Source: Conexibacter sp.
GTDB lineage: Bacteria > Actinomycetota > Thermoleophilia > Solirubrobacterales > Solirubrobacteraceae
Assembly (NCBI GenBank): GCA_025964215.1
Contig: JAOPZG010000053.1
Coordinates: forward strand, 1-8,139
Reading direction: 5' to 3'
Length of the DNA: 8,139 nt
Each line of letters opens with the position of its first letter. Position 1 is the stretch's first letter. Shown here piece by piece: positions 4,994 through 8,139 of this stretch. Position numbers and translations under genes: made by a program. The notes under the pieces are model-generated. The model was not told where the DNA came from. It saw nothing but the letters and a program-made list of their open reading frames with translations, and ran no database searches.

Positions 4994-6027
4994 GCTTCCT
5001 CAAGAACGTCCTGCAAGACCTCGTCGAGAAGCGCCTCTGGCCCGTCGCCATCGCGCTCGTCGCCGCCCTCGTGGCGGTGCCGATCCTGCTCGGCGGCAGC
5101 TCGTCGCCGCAGGCCGCCGCGCCGGTCGACGTCGCCGCCGCGACCACGACCAACGGCCTCGCGAACCATCGCGACGTCGCGCGTGAGCAGGTCATCAGCC
5201 TCGAGGAGCAGGCGGCCGGCAAGGTCGAGCGCTCCGGCAAGGTCCGCGACCCGTTCGTCCAGCACCACCAGCCCAAGCCGGTGAAGCTCGTGACGGCCGC
5301 GGCCAAGACGGTCTCCAGCGCGCTGAGCGGCACGTCGACGACCACGTCGACCGGTGGGACGAGCGACAGCACGCCCACCACGACGACCGCGCCCACGACG
5401 ACGACCACCACGCCCACGACGACGACCAAGAAGCCCGACAGCACCTCGGTCGACGCGTACCGCGTGAAGCTCAGCTTCGGCGAGGTCGGCGCGCAGAAGA
5501 GCTACGACAACGTCGCGCGCCTCACGCCGCTGCCGTCCTCCGACAACCCGTTCTTCGTCTACCTCGGCCTCGCCGACGACCAGAAGTCCGCGGTCTTCCT
5601 CATCAACGCGGACGCCGTGCCCAACGGCGACGGCCACTGCACGCCGTCGACCGCCGACTGCCAGCAGGTCACGCTGAAGGCCGGCGACACCGAGTTCTTC
5701 GACCTCCAGTCCGGCACCGCCGGCGTGGTCCAGTACCAGCTCGACCTCAAGTCGATCCACAAGTACAAGGCGGCGACCAAGGCCAGCGCGGCCAAGGCCC
5801 ACGCCCGGGAGTCCAAGGCCGGGCGCGAGGCGCTGCGCCAGCTCGTGGCCGACGACCCGGCCGCCCTGTCGAGCTGGGACTACTCGAAGAGCCTCGGCCT
5901 GCTGGTCGAGAAGGACCCGGCCTCCACGCCCGACGTCGCCAACGTGCCGTCGTCGATCGCCGACGCGGCCGCCGGAGCGGCGGTCGGACAGACCTCCACG
6001 GTCCTGACCGTCCCGACCGCGCCGTAG
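4990..6027 (+). CDS. Bitopic pilus-locus protein with Thr-rich linker and RDPF motif (PilP/GspC-like position)
   Basis: A 345-aa protein, not recognised with certainty. A short basic N-terminus leads into a membrane helix at about 16-34. Then come a helical Glu/Lys-rich stretch, the motif VRDPF (85-89), a Thr/Pro-rich linker (about 113-152) and a predicted beta-rich domain (about 154-253) with Cys217 and Cys224 close enough for a disulfide. A Lys/Ala-rich basic helix (254-285) and an Ala-rich tail close it. The N-terminal anchor plus linker plus beta domain recalls GspC, and RDPF is a recurrent motif of PilP. There is no lipobox Cys, unlike diderm PilP. ATGA coupling to pilO and the operon place it in the alignment complex, where PilP would be. 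Equally possible is a lineage-specific pilus factor that anchors the machine in the cell wall. The gene call is sure; the function is not. Confidence 0.85.
   Translation: MSFLKNVLQDLVEKRLWPVAIALVAALVAVPILLGGSSSPQAAAPVDVAAATTTNGLANHRDVAREQVISLEEQAAGKVERSGKVRDPFVQHHQPKPVKLVTAAAKTVSSALSGTSTTTSTGGTSDSTPTTTTAPTTTTTTPTTTTKKPDSTSVDAYRVKLSFGEVGAQKSYDNVARLTPLPSSDNPFFVYLGLADDQKSAVFLINADAVPNGDGHCTPSTADCQQVTLKAGDTEFFDLQSGTAGVVQYQLDLKSIHKYKAATKASAAKAHARESKAGREALRQLVADDPAALSSWDYSKSLGLLVEKDPASTPDVANVPSSIADAAAGAAVGQTSTVLTVPTAP
5390..5428 (+). repeat. Direct repeat encoding Thr/Pro linker
   Basis: An 18-bp unit, CGCCCACGACGACGACCA, occurs at 5390-5407 and 5411-5428 (21-nt period) inside a wider run of ACG/ACC Thr codons from about 5332. 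The period is a multiple of three, so changes in unit number would keep frame and vary linker length. Confidence 0.6.
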
Positions 6028-6036
6028 GCGCTCAGC

Positions 6037-6053
6037 GGCGGCCGGCGGCCGCC
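6037..6053 (+). terminator. GC-rich hairpin closing the pilus operon
   Basis: GGCGGCC (6037-6043), a 3-nt loop and GGCCGCC (6047-6053) lie 9 nt after the pilus gene stop. There is no U-tract, but it separates the coupled pil genes from the aro genes and is followed directly by a -10-like element. Confidence 0.5.
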
Positions 6054-6056
6054 TCA

Positions 6057-6062
6057 TAGACT
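6057..6062 (+). promoter_or_regulatory. Candidate -10 element for aroC (leaderless transcript)
   Basis: TAGACT matches the TANNNT -10 pattern and ends 10 nt before the aroC ATG, so transcription would start at or within a few bases of the start codon. No Shine-Dalgarno is present in 6054-6072 and no good -35 is seen. Leaderless genes with such spacing are common in Actinobacteria. Confidence 0.35.
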
Positions 6063-6072
6063 TCGGCGCCGT

Positions 6073-7239
6073 ATGGCGCTGAACTTGATCACCGCAGGGG
6101 AGTCCCACGGGCCGGGCCTGACGACCATCGTCGAGGGCCTGCCCGCCGGACTCGAGCTCGACCAGGAGCTGGTCGACCGCGACATGGCCCGGCGCCAGCT
6201 GGGCCATGGCCGTGGCGGGCGGATGAAGATCGAGAAGGACCACGCCAACGTCACGGCCGGCGTCCGCCACGGCCGCACGCTCGGCGGGCCGATCGCGCTC
6301 CAGGTCCCCAATCGCGACTACGCGAACTGGGAGGAGCGGATGAACCCGTGGCCGGTCGAGGCGGAGATCCCCGAGGTCCACCTCCCGCGCCCGGGCCACG
6401 CCGACCTCGTCGGGGTGCAGAAGTACCGCTTCAGCGACGTGCGCAACGTCCTGGAGCGCGCCAGCGCGCGCGAGACCGCGGCGCGCGTCGCGGGCGGCGC
6501 GCTGTGCAAGGCGTTCCTGCGCGCGGTCGGGGTCGAGGTCCGCTCCCACGTCGTGCAGATCGGCGACGTGTACGCGGCGCCGCGCGCCACGCCGGTGACG
6601 GTCGCCGACTTCGAGGGCGTCGACGACGACAAGGTCCGCTGCCTGGACCCCGAGGCGTCGAAGGCGATGGTCGCCCACATCAACGTGCAGCGCAAGGCCA
6701 ACGAGTCGATCGGCGGCGTCTTCGAGGTCATCGCCTTCGGGCTCGTGCCGGGCCTCGGCTCGCACGTCTCCTGGGAGGAGCGCCTCGACGGCCGCGTCGC
6801 CTCGGCGCTCTGCTCGATCCAGGCGGCCAAGGGCATCGCGTTCGGCGACGGCTTCGAGCTCGCCGGCGCGCCCGGGTCGAAGTCGCACGACGAGATCTTC
6901 TGGACCGAGGAGCGCGGCTACTTCCGCGAGACCAACCACGCGGGCGGCCTCGAGGGCGGGATGACGACCGGCCTGCCGCTGGTCGCGCGCGTCGCGATGA
7001 AGCCGATCCCGACGCTGACCAAGCCGCTGCGCTCGGTCGACATCGCGTCCCACGAGCCCGCGCAGGCGCTGCGCGAGCGGACCGACTCGTGCGTCGTCCC
7101 GGCGGCGGGCGTCGTCGGCGAGGCGATGCTGGCCTACGTCATGGCCGACGCCTACCGGCGCAAGTTCGGCGGCGACCACATCGACGACGTTCTCGAGGCC
7201 GTCGACCGGTACGTCGAACGGATCGCGTGGCGCGGCTGA
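6073..7239 (+). CDS. aroC: Chorismate synthase AroC
   Basis: A 388-aa cytoplasmic enzyme that converts 5-enolpyruvylshikimate 3-phosphate to chorismate with loss of phosphate, using reduced FMN. The N-terminal signature [18 protein letters not shown] starts at residue 9, with His12 the conserved acid/base residue. The second signature, [16 protein letters not shown], lies near residue 128, and the C-terminal [11 protein letters not shown]...[12 protein letters not shown] region is present. Other family features are [12 protein letters not shown] and NRDYANW. Length is normal and no core region is missing. The ATG places the GESHG motif at the usual distance from the N-terminus. It is the first gene of an aro unit and overlaps the kinase gene by 13 nt, which suggests coupled translation. 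It is likely transcribed from a promoter just upstream rather than from the pil operon. Confidence 0.97.
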   Translation: MALNLITAGESHGPGLTTIVEGLPAGLELDQELVDRDMARRQLGHGRGGRMKIEKDHANVTAGVRHGRTLGGPIALQVPNRDYANWEERMNPWPVEAEIPEVHLPRPGHADLVGVQKYRFSDVRNVLERASARETAARVAGGALCKAFLRAVGVEVRSHVVQIGDVYAAPRATPVTVADFEGVDDDKVRCLDPEASKAMVAHINVQRKANESIGGVFEVIAFGLVPGLGSHVSWEERLDGRVASALCSIQAAKGIAFGDGFELAGAPGSKSHDEIFWTEERGYFRETNHAGGLEGGMTTGLPLVARVAMKPIPTLTKPLRSVDIASHEPAQALRERTDSCVVPAAGVVGEAMLAYVMADAYRRKFGGDHIDDVLEAVDRYVERIAWRG

Positions 7240-8139
7240 CCGTCGTCATCGGCTTCATGGGCGCGGGGAAGACCACCCTCGCCCGGGAGCTGGCGCAGGC
7301 GCGCGGCGTGCGGCACGTCGACACGGACGCGCTGCTCGTCGAGCGCTTCGGGGCGCCGATCCCGGAGGTCTTCGCGCGCGAGGGCGAGGCGGCGTTTCGC
7401 GCGGCGGAGGAGGAGGTCGTGCTCGGCGTGCTGGACGGCGCCGACGACGTGGTGGTCTCGCTCGGCGGCGGGTCGGTGCTCGCGCCGAAGGTGCAGGCCG
7501 CGCTGCGCGGCCACACCACGGTCCTGCTCGACGTCCCGCTCGAGACGGCCTGGGCGCGCGCGGCCGGCCACGACCGCCCGCTGGCCCGCGACCGCGAGGC
7601 GTTCGCCGCCTTGCACGCCGAGCGCCAGGCGCTCTACCTCGCGCTGGCCGACGCGCACCTGCCGCAGGTCGACCCCGGCGTGATCGTGCGCGCCGACGGC
7701 GCGCTGCGCGCGCTGGCCGCGGCGCCGGAGGGCACCCGCATGGCCTGGGCCTCGGTGGCCTCGAGCGAGTACCCCGTCTTCGTCGGGCGCGGCGTGCTCG
7801 CGCTGGCCGGCGCGCTGCCGGGCCTCGAGGGGCGCGCGTTCGGCGTGACCGACTCCGCGGTCGCCGAGCACCACCTCGCGCCGCTCACCGCCGCGCTCTC
7901 CGGGCTGGTCGAGATCCCGCCGGGCGAGGAGGAGAAGACGCTCGCGACCGCCGAGCGCGTGTGGCACGCGCTCGTCGCGCAGGGCGTCACCCGCGCAGAT
8001 CACCTGATCGCGCTGGGCGGCGGAGTGGTTGGGGACCTCGCGGGCTTCTGCGCGGCGACCTTCCAGCGCGGGATCCCGGTCGTTCAGGTGCCGACGACCG
8101 TCGTCGCCCAGGTCGACTCGGCGTACGGCGGGAAGACCG
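7227..8139 (+). CDS. aroKB: Shikimate kinase / 3-dehydroquinate synthase fusion AroK-AroB (3' end outside window)
   Basis: A GTG start 13 nt inside aroC opens a frame with no stop to the window end (304 codons). Residues 1 to about 165 are shikimate kinase (shikimate to shikimate 3-phosphate, ATP-dependent). They include P-loop GFMGAGKTT (9-17), DTD (32-34), FR with Arg58, LGGGS (79-83) and the lid RPL with Arg117. Asp34, Arg58, the GGG and Arg117 occupy the positions of known shikimate-binding residues in the family. After a short Ala-rich linker, 3-dehydroquinate synthase (DAHP to 3-dehydroquinate, NAD and metal dependent) begins near Met172. PPGEEEKT, the NAD-binding [11 protein letters not shown] and [16 protein letters not shown] are present. 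The metal-binding half lies beyond the window. AroKB-type fusions are known in some bacteria (for example Thermotoga). An in-frame ATG at 7740 could also yield AroB alone. Confidence 0.92.
   Translation, partial: MARLTVVIGFMGAGKTTLARELAQARGVRHVDTDALLVERFGAPIPEVFAREGEAAFRAAEEEVVLGVLDGADDVVVSLGGGSVLAPKVQAALRGHTTVLLDVPLETAWARAAGHDRPLARDREAFAALHAERQALYLALADAHLPQVDPGVIVRADGALRALAAAPEGTRMAWASVASSEYPVFVGRGVLALAGALPGLEGRAFGVTDSAVAEHHLAPLTAALSGLVEIPPGEEEKTLATAERVWHALVAQGVTRADHLIALGGGVVGDLAGFCAATFQRGIPVVQVPTTVVAQVDSAYGGKT
7727..7732 (+). promoter_or_regulatory. Internal ribosome-binding site at the AroK/AroB boundary
   Basis: GGAGGG lies 7 nt before an in-frame ATG at 7740 (codon 172 of the fusion), where the kinase domain ends and the AroB domain starts. 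It is better than any site upstream of the GTG at 7227. It may allow separate synthesis of AroB, or be a relic of two once-separate genes. Confidence 0.4.

Noticed and set aside
4990..5100. Lipoprotein signal, as in classical PilP
   Set aside because: No Cys follows the hydrophobic segment; the first Cys is residue 217, so it is a membrane-anchored protein.
5332..5430. CRISPR-like or mobile tandem repeat
   Set aside because: The repeat is a codon-level Thr/Pro linker inside an open frame, with no spacers and only two perfect units.
4885..7179. A 764-codon open reading frame on the minus strand
   Set aside because: It lies opposite three clear genes (pilO end, the RDPF protein, aroC). Its product is Arg/Asp/Val/Leu-rich with no recognisable motif, as expected from the antisense of GC-rich coding DNA.
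7740..8139. Annotating aroB as a separate gene
   Set aside because: There is no stop codon between the kinase and synthase domains, so the parsimonious call is one fused gene with a possible internal start.

Overview
The window is about 70% GC with strong G/C preference at third codon positions. It carries a type IV pilus (T4P) gene cluster with no secretin gene, followed by aromatic amino acid (shikimate pathway) genes. This points to a high-GC Actinomycetota. The short-leader pilins, the pilD-pilM-pilN-pilO order and the fused aroK-aroB suggest a Thermoleophilia-type lineage (Solirubrobacter/Conexibacter-like). That placement is inferred from gene style and was not tested by search. Every supported gene is on the + strand.

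Layout. 1-1433: three tandem paralogous type IV prepilin genes, the first cut by the window edge. Each is followed by a perfect inverted repeat, and the stems after pilins 1 and 2 have identical sequence. 1471-2226: pilD, the bifunctional prepilin peptidase/N-methyltransferase. 2227-2340: a structured gap. 2341-6027: four translationally coupled genes with 4-nt stop/start overlaps: pilM, pilN, pilO and a bitopic protein with a Thr-rich linker and an RDPF motif, which I read as a PilP/GspC-like positional counterpart. A GC-rich hairpin closes this unit. 6073-8139: aroC, which has a -10-like TANNNT element 10 nt upstream and no Shine-Dalgarno, so is possibly leaderless. It overlaps by 13 nt a continuous aroK-aroB fusion that runs off the window end.

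How the genes work together. PilD cleaves the three prepilins after Gly and methylates the new N-terminal Phe. PilM (cytoplasmic, actin-like) should bind the NLIP segment at the N-terminus of PilN. PilN and PilO (single-pass membrane proteins with extracytoplasmic domains) form the alignment platform, and the fourth protein probably joins it in the role PilP has in diderms. The ATPases (PilB/PilT) and platform protein PilC are not in the window and may lie upstream. AroB, AroK and AroC catalyse the second, fifth and seventh steps of chorismate synthesis and are functionally separate from the pilus.

Most interesting points: a PilP-like protein in an apparent monoderm with no secretin in the window; identical terminator-like stems repeated between pilin paralogs; Thr/Ala-rich segments in three consecutive pilus proteins; and an in-frame ATG with a strong ribosome-binding site at the AroK/AroB domain boundary. 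No tRNA, rRNA, CRISPR, insertion sequence or attachment site was seen.
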